A DNA stretch of 64,000 nucleotides. It comes from Laburnicola sp. R22_1 (Eukaryota > Ascomycota > Dothideomycetes > Pleosporales > Didymosphaeriaceae). The stretch is taken from positions 3,844,001-3,908,000 of the forward strand of contig JACONQ010000005.1 of assembly GCA_014281115.1 (NCBI GenBank), written 5' to 3'. Below are positions 10,941 through 23,500 of the stretch, one piece after another. Each line of letters begins with the position of its first letter. Position 1 is the first letter of the stretch. Both the position numbers and the translations under genes were made by a program. The notes under the pieces were generated by a model. It was not told the DNA's origin and did no database searches. It saw only the letters and a list, made by a program, of their open reading frames with translations.

Positions 10941-11765
10941 AAAGTTTCCCAATACATAATCACCGGATGCGTAGTCGGGCGACGCGCAGGCCAGAACGGT
11001 AATGCATATTACAACGAAACCCGTAATCGACCACGTGATTACCGTTTTGTTGACATAGGGCAACAGATTCTAGAAGGAAGATGATGGGTCAGTATAGTTC
11101 TCGAGACAGGTAGGTCAAGTAAAGGATCTTCCCATCCGATACAGAACCAGTGCAAAATCCTACATACGTTCATGAAAGCGTTGATGAGGAAAGCGGCGAG
11201 AGTATAAGCGATGTAGATGAGAAATTCTTGCCAGCGTTCCGGAACGTAACCAGGATTGTACAGCGCGATAACACCGACAATCTGCTGTGAGCCCAGCAGA
11301 CCTCCGGAAGCGACGAGTGCGATCCATCCGGAGACATTGATCCAACCCGTGATCCACGAGAGGAATTGGCACGTATTTCTTCCAGGAGATGACGACTACC
11401 CGGTGGTACCTATACGACGAACCGTTCCTCCAGGTCTACGTATGCCTGTGCTGGCACTTACTAGCCTCGTGCTGTGGGATACGCGAAGAGAAAGTCAGCA
11501 AGCGATGCGGCTAAGCACAAGTTGCATATGCCCGCGGTAACAAGACCACATATGACACTCGTAGAGCCACGGCTTGGAAGCGCAAGCGAAAGCGATGCGG
11601 AGAGGGCGGTCCAAGAGTTTAGGATTGCAAAGGCTGCAACAGGCATATTAGAGCTTCGCCTACTTCAGAAAGATGGCTCATTGAGATGATATCTCACCTA
11701 ATCCGAGCATAGAGAGCGGCGAGAAGTTCCGCCGCAGCTCTCCCTTGTGCCCCAAGGCAGCAGCT

Positions 11766-12339
11766 CAGCGTATCCACCGTAGCGTAGTACAGTACTGTAG
11801 CGTGCTAAGATTGCCTAATTAGGTAGTCTATAATATATGTTTGGGGTTGGGGTTGCCTAAAAGGTGTCCTTTTCAGTGGTTGACTTTGTGAGTTGACTGA
11901 GGTGACTTTTGATGGCCCCCCAGCGCAGTGTTGGGGTCGCCCATGTCCTTTTTGGTGATTGACTTCATGAGTTGACCAAGGTGACTTTTGACGGCCTCCT
12001 GACGCAGTGTTGGGGTCGCCCATGTTCTTTTTAGTGACTGACTTTGTGAGTTAACCAAGGTGACTTTTGACGGCCCCCTGGCGCAGCCAAGAAAAGGCCC
12101 TGCTAGGCTCCCTTGCGATCTGAGCTAATACTACACTAAAAATGGCGAAAAACTACAGCCTCCTAAAACACTAAAATTGCGACTTAATAAAGGCTACTAC
12201 AGTATAAGGCTGTAATTACGCCCAGGCCCTATACAAATTACAGCTACGCTACAGCCCAGAGGATAGCTACATGCTTACACCTTACAGACTGTAGTACGGG
12301 CCATAGTACGGGCCGTACTACGTTACGTTGGATACGCTG
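11766..12339. mobile_element. Non-autonomous hAT-type element (574 bp), copy A
   Basis: The ends are inverted repeats: CAGCGTATCC followed by a CGTA-CGTAGTAC core, matching at about 23 of 25 positions. Both ends and subterminal sequence match the termini of the 13.7 kb element at 40,991-54,712, and the right subterminal part (12,090-12,335) parallels 54,430-54,705. No coding capacity is visible. It lies in permease exon 1. The flanks do not form a clean 8 bp duplication, and about 5 extra bases sit at the 11,761 side. Unlike copy B it retains many CpA sites and shows little RIP. Confidence 0.82.
11850..12088. repeat. About three tandem copies of a ~79 bp unit inside the hAT element
   Basis: Units carry TGTTGGGGTCGCCCATGT, then a CCTTTTTGGTGATTGACTT-like stretch and GACGGCC-CCTG-CGCAG. 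Exact restarts are at 11929 and 12008, with a diverged first unit. Only one diverged unit is seen in the large copy near 41,185-41,255. Confidence 0.8.
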
Positions 12340-12382
12340 CCAAGTGCGCTTCGTCGGCGTTAATCTGCTTACAAGGACCCAT

Positions 12383-12960
12383 CTTTGCTGGTAGCGGATC
12401 GCCCGGTATACAGGTGCTTAGTACCTAGAAGCAGCCGGATTCTCTATTCAAACAAGTCGACCTTGGAACTCTCACACAGAGCAGTGGCCCAGCACTACCA
12501 AGCCATGAATACGCATCCGTACTCCTTCTGGCATCTGTTTGCGCTTCAAAGGTGGACCTGAGCTCCACTACTCGATCCGAAGCCGGAGATAGGCGTCTAT
12601 CTGGCGCCGGAATCGCGCATCAAGCCTCGCGCGCGTGTGGAGAAGGCCAAGGCAGAGTATTAGAGCGCCGCAGGGTTGGAGGTGAATTGGCCGGGCAGTT
12701 CGGATGGTAACAGAGAGCAATTCGGGCCTTTGCTGTTTGAAACTTCGGACAAGTCCAACAAGATACATGGAAGAGTTATCTATTCATCCAGGTCAAGACA
12801 TGTAACGTCAGAGGCTTGGCGGTTTTTCGGCACACAGCTCGGCACGCGGCGCAACGACTGGCCGTCGTCTCCTACAGTCATGGGCGGTGCAAAACCGTCA
12901 GCCACAGGGATTACTGCAGGGGCATGCGTACAGACGTTTTTAGCGACCTACTCTATTTTT
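12383..12960. other. Host flank upstream of the permease pseudogene
   Basis: Normal base composition, probably the old permease promoter region. Short open frames on both strands have no recognisable product. Confidence 0.5.
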
Positions 12961-13670
12961 AACCTCTAACTTTTTTATTAGTAATAAAAAAGAAGTATTA
13001 GTAATAAAAGAAAAAGAAATAAAAAGATAAAAAATAAATAAATTACTTACTAGATACTATATATTATTATATATATATACCTATAGCTATTATATTTTTA
13101 TTTTAAATAAGTAAGCTTTAAAGTTTATAAAGTTTTTTTCTTTATAATAAAATTAGTATTATAAATAAAATAGTCTATATACTAGCTAGCCTAATTATAA
13201 ATTTTATATAAAGACTACTATTTTTTACTATAAGACTAGATACTAAACTTATAGGGCTAATACTACTTTAAAATAAAAAGTAAAATAAAATATTAAAAGC
13301 TTTTTTATATAAAGAGTATTTGGAAGTGTAAATTATCTTTTTTTATAATTACCTTTTTACGCTCTTTTTAATTACTTAGTAGGGGCTCTGCTTTTTTATT
13401 ATATTATGTAAGATAAAAGTCTTTGTCGTCCTACCCCTAGATAGATAAATTAATACCACATAAATTATACTAGCTATATACTAATACTATTATTAAATAT
13501 TAATAATAGCTACTCTATATAATTCTTTTTAATTAAATCTATTTATATAGTATTATAATCCCGTTTTTATACTCTTTTTAATTACTAAGTAAGAGGCTTT
13601 ACTTTTTTTTATATTATTTAAGATAAAAGTCTTTAATATTTTACCTCTAGATAGTTAATTAATAACATAT
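12961..13670. repeat. Left arm of an AT-rich inverted-repeat structure
   Basis: Extremely AT-rich. The segment at about 13,570-13,665 is, in reverse complement, closely similar to 26,090-26,175 (shared core: ACTTTTATCTTAAATAATAT followed by AAA-AAAGTA-AGCCTCTTAC). A second diverged copy of the same unit precedes it at about 13,350-13,470. The gypsy element lies between the arms. Confidence 0.65.
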
Positions 13671-13821
13671 TGTGAGAGAACCTAGTCCTAATTAGGACTT
13701 AGTAGAAAGATAAATTAAGTTATATATACTAAAAGAAAGAAATCGCCTATTAAATTCTTAAGAGCTAATTAGGCACTAGCTTACTACGTAACCTGTGTAG
13801 TAGAGTTTATTCTACTATATA
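13671..13821. repeat. Left LTR of the gypsy element (3' LTR)
   Basis: Begins TGTGAGAGAA and aligns along its length to the right LTR, with C/T and G/A differences. The far end is blurred by mutation. Confidence 0.8.
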
Positions 13822-16800
13822 CCTCTCTACTTATAGAAGCTTAGTCTTATTAAGCTTTATACTAAACACCTTTCTAGAAAACACTCTAAATATTCTATAG
13901 CGCCTCCTACTAGTGAGTAGAGGTTAGGCCCACCTCTAATAATAAGCTTCGCTAATTACCTAGCTTTGTATAACCTTAAATAATAGTCTATAAACATCTA
14001 CCTATTTTTATTACTAACCTACCTATTCTACTTACTCTCTACACTTTTATAATTTTTCTATAGTTTAGCTTCTTATCCTTCTAAATCCTAAACTATTCTT
14101 AAGCCTTTACTTAGCCTGCCTTATTATGCCTCCCTATCTTTAGATTAACTATGCCCTAGGCGCCTACGCATCTAGCTACCTTAGTTCTAGTAGTAGTAGT
14201 AGCAGCAGCAAGCCTCCTTATTAAGGTAATACTAGTGTAGGCTCTAGTAGTTTTAACCTTTTACTAGTGCCTAAAAAGCCCTCTATTAGCGCATTTATTA
14301 TCTTTTTATCTCTGCGTAAGTTTCTTACACCCTAATAGTCTCTTAGGCTAACCTCTAAAAAGTAATTCCTTTTTTAGACACATATATTAGCTTTAATATT
14401 ATAGCCTAAGTTTTTATAACCCTTAGGTAGAGCATTAGTAATAATAATAATCTGCCTTGCAGTTTGCAACTCTAGGTAAATAGTTAAAATAATTTTATAC
14501 TTTAATTAGACTATAACTCTAATAAACTTATAATTAACATCTTACTCTTTTATTTTCTCTACTATAGTTAGGAAGCGTAATAATATAATACTAAGGACAA
14601 GCGAGTTACATTTTACTAGGCCTAATAGTCTAAATTATTAAATAATAAAGGCCCTTATTTTATATACCTACTAAGCCTATTCGCCGCTACTACCTAAGAA
14701 TATATTAACTTTACCTATTCCCCTATTATAGGCAATAATACTCTATTCTATAATAGGTACCTACTAGCGTAGCGTTAGTGTTTCTAGTTCGCTAATAATA
14801 ATATAGAACTGCTATTTAGCAGCATATATATAGCCTACTATATTTATAATAAAAGCGCCCTATACTCTTTTATTCTAGGTATACTATACTATTTCTCTCT
14901 TTATAGGCGTACACCCTAAATGCCTCTTAAGTTAACTATTAAATAGACCTTTATTCTTTACCTTCTAATTCTTTTTTTATATATTAAGCATATATTATAA
15001 ACTTTAATACTTAGACCTAAGTAACACTTAGCTTTCTAGAAGCGACGTTTATATTTAAGGGCCTTATAATTAGTAATAACCTTAAATTCCTACCTTAGTT
15101 AATCTCTAACTCTCTAATTCTACATCCTTTAGCTTTGCCCTTAGACACTATTTATCTAGCTTCTTCCTAATTTTCTTCTTGTGTAAGCTTTACTACTGCG
15201 TATACCTATACTTCTAACTAGTCTAGAGCACCTACTTACTAGGCTACTCTAGAAATAGGCCTATTAGCTTCTTAGATAGTTCTAGTACTACTTCTAGCCC
15301 TTACCTATTATATAACTACAATTTATGCATTTTAAAAAAGGGGAAGAGCTCTAAGAAGATATTAGGCACGCTTTAACTATTAGCTTAATAATTCTTCTTT
15401 TCTCTATAACACTAATATAGAGAATAAAGCCTAGACTTAAGTTTCCTAGAAGTTATAGTGCTCTCTAAAGTAGGACTTTTTTTAGAGGCTATTATAGAAT
15501 CTCTAAGTTTAAGCTAGAGTTACTTAGACTTATAGGTTCTATAACAAGTATAAGAAGAAAAAAGAGTAGAAGAAAAGTAGTAGTTTTAGCCTATAGCTTA
15601 CTAGTAACAGCTATAAAAGTCCCTTTTTATCTAAGGGCTACTTAGGCTTTAGATAGCTTATTAGTACTTAAATATATTTCTTATCTCTACTATACTCTAC
15701 TTTTTTTCTTATAATACTATATCTTTCTATTTACGCCTATAAGCTATTTACTCTTTAATTACTATCTATAAGTGCCTAATTTGCCCTTAGAGTTTCTTGC
15801 TAGTAGTAATATAGTTGCACTTTCTTTAAAGGGTACTACTACCTATTACTAGTCTAGAAGCGGCGTTTGCGCACACACTTTATCTACTATAACCTAATAG
15901 AGCTTTATAGCTGCTTAGAGTATATAACCTACTCTTTATATTCTTCTACTTCCCTTTTTATTCTACTATTCTAATTCTTCTGCCTAATAGTCTTAACCTT
16001 CTCCTTAACTATAGCTGCTATTAACTTCTTCTTTAGTAGCCACGCCTCTAGTGCTAGTAATAATAATAATAGTAATAGTAAGGAAAGCGGCTAAGGCTTG
16101 CAATAGCTTTTATTACTACCTATTAATAACGTCCTATAACTGCTTCTATTCTATTGTGCATATGCCTACCCTAATTATTTCTTAGCTTACTAACTTATAC
16201 CCTAGTTATTACCCTTTTAAATTAGCTATATAACTTTAGCACTATTTGTAAAAATATAAGACTTTTATATAATATTTACGCTAAGTATTTATTATTAGGC
16301 TATCTTATATAGTTTACTTAAGGTATAGGCAGCTTTAAGATTAACCCTAATCCTACTAATAACACTCCTATTGCCCACACTATTCTATTCTATTAGCTAT
16401 ACTAAGCTGCTCTTATAAAAGATATAAGTACTAATAAATAGAGGCGCAATTACTTTAAATAGCACTTAGTGTCTAGTTATACTCTTTATATATTTTATCT
16501 TTCTACCCTTTTTTTTACTATAGGCTAAGGCTGTATTAACTATAATTCTAGTATAGCTAAGAGTAATTATAATTAAGCCTATAGGGCTTGTATCTAGAGT
16601 TATTATCCCTACTTTTAGTATATTAATAGTAGTTAGCGCCTTTTCCTTAAGGGCTACTACGTTTTATACTAGATAACTTCCTAATATTAGTAGTGCTTTT
16701 TTAACTACTATAGTAAGCCTAATTCGCTCTTAACTAGTTCTCTATTACTAATCTACCTACCTAGCTTTATTTCCTTTAGTATCCGCTATAAACACTTAAG

Positions 16801-18479
16801 CTAATTTTTTCTAGTAGGGTTATTAGTAAGTACGTAAGCTATAAATAGAGTAACTAGAAGTAAATACCTATAGCTATAATATAATTAGTAAGCTGCTTAG
16901 TTCTAGTAACACTACTATAATACTTTCTACTAGGCGTTCTAGTAGGCCTTATCTAATTATTAAGAGTTTCTTAGAGGCGCCTAATTCTCTATTAGGCACT
17001 AATTCTAATATTACTAAGTCTTTTTTGCGTATATCCCTTTTTAGGCGTTATTATGCCTAGCCTATTATTCTTTTTAGTAGTAATAGTAGTAGTCCTTTCT
17101 TATTCTAAGGTTTTTCCTATACACTACTCTTTTCCTATTCTTCTTAACTTATTATCTTCTCTAGTAGTAATAGTGGTAGCCCTTTCCTATCTTAGGGCTA
17201 AACTACTCCTACTCCTAGTTGTCTGCTCTCTAGCCTTTATTCCTCTCTAGGTTAGGTCTTACTTAATATAGTACTATAGATTAGCTCTTTGTCTTCTAAC
17301 TTATCTTTCTTTTAGACTACTAATAATTTTTTTAAAGTTTTATTCTACTTGTCTTCCCCTATATATCTAGCTTTCTAATAGTTTATTAATTCTGCCTATA
17401 CTTTCTTATCTCTACTTAGCTATAGCGGCATAATTTTCTCTTCTCCTTCTTTAGGTCTATCCTCTATTCCTTCTAACCTCTCTATCTAAGCTATATGCCT
17501 AGGTTTGGGCCCTAGCGGAACTTAAGCTATAGAGTAAGGTAGCTCTATGCCTTGCTCCTATTAGAGTTGCAATCTAAACCCTAATTATAGCTTAGACTAT
17601 AGTAGTTATAGGAGTTTAAATTCTTATAGAGATTAGTATAGTATTTCTTAGCTTTTAATTTTCTAGCTATCTAATTATTAGTTAGGCTCTATTATTAGGG
17701 TCTGTAGCTTATAATCCTATTCTAGTAATTATGTATATATATTAGACTTTAATTTAACTTAGTACTAACACTATTATTCTATCTTCTTTTCTAACTTTTC
17801 TTCTTTAACTACTTCCTTCTCCCCCTTAAGAAATAAGCTGTCCCTTAGCTTATAATGCGCTAATATTCTAGCTAGCTTACTCCTCCTAATAGGCAAAGTC
17901 TAAGGGGTTAAAATTTACTAGTGGTAGTAGAATCCCTACTTACTGTATCCTTATAGAAACGTTCTATATATATCTTACTAGCCTCTATAATCTGCGCGCA
18001 AATATAGGATATTTAGGCTTAGGCCTCTATATAACTTTATTAAAGTCTATAGGATTAATTTTCTCTAAAGGATTAGTAATTTCTTCTAAAAGGTTATTAG
18101 TGTTTATAATATTAGATTCTAGTATTATGTTAAGATTTATTATTATGCATAGATAGAATTAAATAATATAATTACCTAGCGTTTTATTATAAAAGAGTGT
18201 TCTATTAAGCTTCTTAAGTATATACTATCCTTTACTATGTGGTAGTATAGCCCTAATTCTAAAGGGGCCTTAGTACCTTCTAGTAAGCTTAACTTTGCAA
18301 CTTATATTGCTAGCCTAAAAAGTATTATATACTAACACTAGATTGCCTTATTATAGTGGCTTTATCCTAAGAGTGCGCTAGTTATTAAACTATTCCTTTC
18401 CTTATTTGCGTAGTTAGATAGTTTAGTTAATAGCTTCTTAAAGGCAATAATTATACTTCTTAAACTACTTTGCTCTAAT

Positions 18480-18970
18480 AGCTAGGAGTTCTTTAGTAGT
18501 ATAAATCTATTTCTATAGAAGTGTCTGCTATATTAAGATATATAGTTTAATAGGAAGAATATATTCTTTTTTATAGATTAGAAAGGCTAGTATTTTGCCT
18601 ATGGATCGCTTTACTATAACCTAATTAGCCTATAGAGCTTTAGGTAGGTTTTAGACCTAGTTGCCCTTTATCTTCTATAGTGCGCTAACAAGCTCTTAGT
18701 GGCCTCTTTTTACTAGACCTTGCCCTTATAGATAATAAGCACTAGATACCACTTGTTAAATACTAAACTATTTAGCTAAGTCCTTTACTAAGCCTCTGTT
18801 CTCTAGTCCTTTGTCTACTAATAGGCAAAAAGAGATGCCCTACCTACTAAAGATAGATTCTTTTAAGAACTAGGCAACTGCAGCTAAGTTGGCATTAGTA
18901 AGTGCTTTTGCTTTAGGCTATCTAGAGGTATAGTCCCTAGTAATAACTATAAATTTCTTCTCTTCTTTAC
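18480..18970 (-). pseudogene. Gypsy integrase remnant
   Basis: Minus-strand translation, reading through RIP stops, gives a recognisable gypsy integrase core: KAKALTNANLAAVA, then an LVDKGLENRGLV segment equivalent to the D-G-G-x-E-N motif, VVSSAYYL (for SAYHPQ), KRGHKSLL and ILAFLIYKKEYILPIKL, the end of the core. Several catalytic-region residues are altered. It is non-functional. Confidence 0.72.
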
Positions 18971-20149
18971 TGCTAGGCATATACACTATATTCACTATAA
19001 CCTATTCCTAAATTATATCTATTTTCTATATAGGGTGTAGCTTCTCTATTACTTTTCTAGTAGAATATGCCTAATATTTAGCGCAAGTCTTAATATATTT
19101 CTTAACACTCTAATATAGATTTAGCTAGTAGTAATATACTATAATCTTTCTCTAGATACTTTCTTATCCTTAATAGCCTAATTCCTTATAGAGTTATTGT
19201 AGAATGTCTACCTATTAGACTAGATTATCTACAACTCTGCGTAGCGGCCTGTTTTCTATAGTTTAATACTATAGTATGCCTCTTATAACCCTATACTTTT
19301 AAGCTTATAGTCTAATATACCTTTAGTTTTTTTTAAATAGGCCTTTAGACATAGTTAGGATTATAAGCTAGATTATAATATTACAAAAGTGTTTAGTGTA
19401 TAGGTTAGAGAGAATTTTAGGCAGATTATTTATAGTAGGCTCTGCATATTCTATTTCTACTTTAGCCTTCTTACCTATAGTAGAGGATGCAATACTAATA
19501 TACCCTAAATACTTCTTAATAAAGTTCTTAATATCTTCTTCTAGCTATTTAGAAGAAACCTAACCCTTTTACTATTCGCGTCTTAAGAGCGCATTTGCAA
19601 CTATATTCTTACGCTCTAAAATATAGTAAATATTAAACTCTTAGAGTGTTAGAAGTGCTAACTAGTAGGTTATTAAAGCCCCTAGTAAGTTAGTTGCGCT
19701 GCATTTTAGCTAGGTAATTAAGGTATAAGAGTTAGTTTTTATAATAAAGTATATTTTATAAATCTAGAGTTAAAACTTTTTAAGTGTAAGAAGAAGGGCT
19801 TTACACTTATACTTTCCTAAATTCTAGTTATATTTACTCTAAGACTAAACACCTAATTTAAACTATACTAAATAAAGGAGACTATCTAGTCTATATTACT
19901 ATATTGCGGCTCCCTATCTAATTTTACTACTATCCACTAAGATTACTACTTTCTATAATAGCTCTAAGTAGTTAATAGACACTAATACTAGGATAGAAGT
20001 AATACTCTTTTTTAATTACTATATTGCTATATTTTTTACAATTCTCTAGTAAAACTCTACGCTCTTACGTAGTAGTGTAAATAGTAGTGCAGCAATCTTT
20101 ATAAAGTTTTTAATCTAGATTTAATAGTATATGTAAACTCTAAGAAAGA

Positions 20150-20570
20150 TTTAGATATTTTTAGCGCAGTCGCAAGGCAGCTATTTAATAATCCTAGCCA
20201 CTTTCTTTTAGAATAGATGTTAACTATTCTTATTAACTACGTAGTTAACTATATCTATAGTGGCATAGCCCTAGTTAGACTTCTTACCTAATGCAGTAAC
20301 GCCCGCCAGTTCTATATCTACTAGAACCTAATTAAGATTTATAAGGTCTTCTATAACATATCTACAAATTTCTTCCTTAAGTATCTCTCTATTATAGTTA
20401 GTCTTTAGGCTCTTTACTATAATATTATCTATATAAGGCATATAATAAGAGAGAATCTAGTTATAAAAAATCTTTATAATAATCCACATAAACTCGGCTA
20501 CAGAATTAGTTGTTTCTATAGGCAACGTGCACTGCTAGACAAGTTCTAGAGGCATATAGAATATAGTTAT
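20150..20570 (-). pseudogene. Gypsy reverse transcriptase remnant
   Basis: Minus-strand translation reads FMWIIIKIF...YIDNIIVKSLKTNYNREI...RYVIEDLINLNQVLVDIELAGVTALGKKS. This is the palm segment of a fungal gypsy reverse transcriptase; the Y-x-D-D active-site box has become Y-I-D-N. Stops and substitutions fit C-to-T/G-to-A mutation. Confidence 0.78.
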
Positions 20571-23500
20571 AGCGCAGAAAAGTTTATAAAGAGTTGCTTA
20601 GTTATATCTAGAAAAGAAGTTAATAAGGAACATTATAAGATAACTAGCAAATTAAGCCTCTACTACACTATATTAATAACTATATCTCTAAGTTTCTAAG
20701 AAACTAAAAAGTGCAATTTCTTCTAAGCAACATAGTTAATAGTATAAATCTTAACTAGTAGAGCTATATTAGGATACACTCGCCCTAACTTAGTAAATTT
20801 AAAAAATAGGGCTAGTCCCCTTTAATATAGGACTTCTAGTAATATATTTTTTCCTAAAGTAAGAAATCTAGGCTAATCTTTATTTCCGCAATCTATTCTA
20901 GTGTTAACTAATTGCCTCTGAGGAATTCCGCCTACTAGTTAAGAAGATATTTATTAAATGGCTAAGGCCTAGTGTTAGTCCTCTTTTGCTTTTTTATAGC
21001 CTCCTACTTCTAGTCTAACTAGCTCTTAATATCCTAAGGCTTAACGCCTAAGTTATATATAGAATTAACCTTCTTATCCTTAGTCTTATATATAGTGTTT
21101 ACTTTAAAAGCTATTCTAGTTCTATTAATTATCTTTATCTATTCTGCCTAGAACGCATTGCTCTTAACCCTTATTATCTTTTTAGACTCTATCTATATAG
21201 TTAGAGCCTAAAGAATCTTATTAACTTCTTTGTTATAGCCTAGTAAAATAATAACTAGAAGTCCTTAGTTATTTTAAATAATAATACTACTATTTATATG
21301 CCTCCTAATTATACCTTAATTAGCGTAGTAGATAAAATTCTTATTTAGATTTATTACTAACTAGTTCTTGTTAGCGTCCTATATAAGCTATTTATTCCTA
21401 TTCGCGATTTCCTCTTTATAAGTTAGCACTGCCCAATTTAGCGCCTACTTCTAGGCTCTTAGCCCTAATTTCTGCTTAAGCTTAATATTAGCCTTACTTA
21501 TTATTAATATTAACCTATAGCAAAGCCACTACTCTAAGACTATATTAGTGCTAAGTTCTAGGTATTCTAGATACTTAGGAACGCTAGCCCTAACTACTAC
21601 GTTCCCTTAAAGTTTTCTATTACCTTAGTAATAATTACACCTTTTAGGTTAAATAGGTTAGTATAAGTGACTATAAATTATGTAGAGTAGAGCTTTTTAT
21701 TATCCCACAGCTTATAGTAGGTCTTACTATTATTCTTATAGGAGAATTCTGCCTTTGTATCCGCTAAGAATAGGTTTTCTAGAATAATAGCGCTAGATAA
21801 GGACCTAATAACAAATAGCGTTATTATAACAACAATCTAGCCCACTCTAATTAGGGCTTAGAATATAATACCTTAGAAATCTTTATAATTACTATTTGCA
21901 GTTATTAGTTTTATGCTCTATAATTAAGGTAGTATAGATATAATCTAGAGGCCTATAGCTTTAGCAGTGCTAAGATAGATAGTGTTTAATTCCGCACCTA
22001 TGTTAAGTAAGACACTTATTTAATACTTATTAGTCTAGTATATTACTTAGGAATAGTCTCTTTTTATATATTTAACTCCTAATTCTTTTTTAAGATCCTT
22101 CCTATTAGTAGTAGTTATAGTTAGTATCACTTTGCCAAACTATGCCTTTGCGATTAATACGTCTATAATAGCTACCTAGTTTACCTATAGTAGTGCTTAA
22201 GATAAATTTAGTTTATAAGGCCTATAGTAAGTAACTACTCTATTCTTAAGCTTAACTAATATCTATTTAGGGACTTAAATTCTAGAGATAGGTATATAGT
22301 TAGTGTGCCTAGCGTCTAAGTCTTTATTAGTTACTTTCTCTATAGTGGCGGCTAGTATCTATAGCTAGTGTAGATCCTCTTTGCTAAAAGCATCTTTAAA
22401 TATTGCCTTTTTAACTTCTAGCATATTACTAAGTACTTCTTAGACTATTAGGCTAACTCTAGTATTTATTACTTAGGATAGTATATTTTTAGAACTACCT
22501 ACTAGAATATTAACTAGTTTTATTTTTTTTTAGTCGCGGAGATCTTCTTCCTTAGAGTTAGACCTAAGATATTATTAGGCCCGCGCATCTCTACATCTTC
22601 TATGCCTTCTATTAGAAAATCTTATTTTAGAAAAACCACCTGTTTTATTCTTCTTCTATTCTTCTTATTATTATCTTTCCTCCTATAAACTGCAGAAATG
22701 CCTTGTTTAGAAACTTTAATATTTGCGATTATTCTTGCCTTTAGCAATTTTCTAAGACTTAGTTAGGTTATTAGGGTGTTTAAGCTCGCGACTTATAGTT
22801 TACATAGTAAATTTAGGGATTAAACTATTACTAGTATATCTTTATTAAGAATAGCTTACTCCCTCTAAGCCGCTTTAAATTCCTCTTTAAAAAGAAGGCT
22901 AGGTGCTATTATCTTATTAAACGTAAACTAGCTACTATTAGCTTCTATAACTAATTCTATCTAGTAAGTTATTGCTATTATCGCGGCTCCCTAACTCTAA
23001 GACATTTATAGGGCCTTCTCTATTAATCTATCCATTTGCTACTTATTCTATACTAGGCAGATTAGTATCTAGTTCTGCTTATCCCTAGCGCTAATGCGTT
23101 AGATTTCGCCCTAATTATTATTTAGTTAGCCCTACTAGACCCTTTGCAATTCTATATTATAGTACACCTATCTATTATTCTTAAGTAAATTCCTCTCCTT
23201 GCATTCCCTATTTGCAATAATATAGTTCTTTCTGTATCTAAAGTATTCTTTAAAATAATTATCTTCTTACTATATTAGGTCTATTACTATTATAGCTATA
23301 TGTATATTAACTCGTATTAGCGCTACTATATAGGCCTAAGACTAGGTTAGTGCGTAGTACTAGGGCTGTTATAGTACTATTTGCTTTAGAGCCTGCTCTA
23401 CCCTTATAGTAATTTTCTAGCGGATAGCTGGGTCTAATAGAATCTCTATCTCTTAAGGGTCCTAGTTCTAAACTAGAATATTCTAAAGCTTTATAGCCTT

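Larger units (their letters stand above)
9639..12382 (-). pseudogene. GABA/amino-acid permease (APC superfamily), heavily broken pseudogene
   Basis: Plasma-membrane amino-acid/polyamine/choline-type permease. Pieces in order on the minus strand: ATG at 12382; N-terminal segment INADEAHLA, then after the 574 bp insertion ALGHKGELRRNFSPLSMLG; TM segments with NSWTALSASLSLALP, WITGWINVSGWIALVASGG, NETGWPDGIAWLLGLLQ, GLTGYDAVAHMIEEIPNA, TTSIMTTSSRMTHAFARDGG and PNWFGWFANLLGIAYV; the end is at 9639. Family-fitting introns are 11634-11697, 11410-11461, 11070-11167, 10622-10688 and 9830-9884. Lesions: insertions at 11766-12339 and 10752-10940; a Gln-to-TAG stop spanning the intron at 11410-11461; one-base frameshifts near 11362, 10416 and the G run at 10008-10012; and a TAA in place of Tyr at 10061-10063. 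No functional product is possible. Confidence 0.9.

Noticed and set aside
12676..12969. Open frame of 97 codons between the permease and the AT block
   Set aside because: Runs into the RIPped repeat, with no domain or codon bias.
17053..17250. Hydrophobic open frame inside the gypsy block
   Set aside because: A product of TA-rich RIPped sequence (Leu/Val/Ser runs); no relation to gypsy proteins in the coding orientation.
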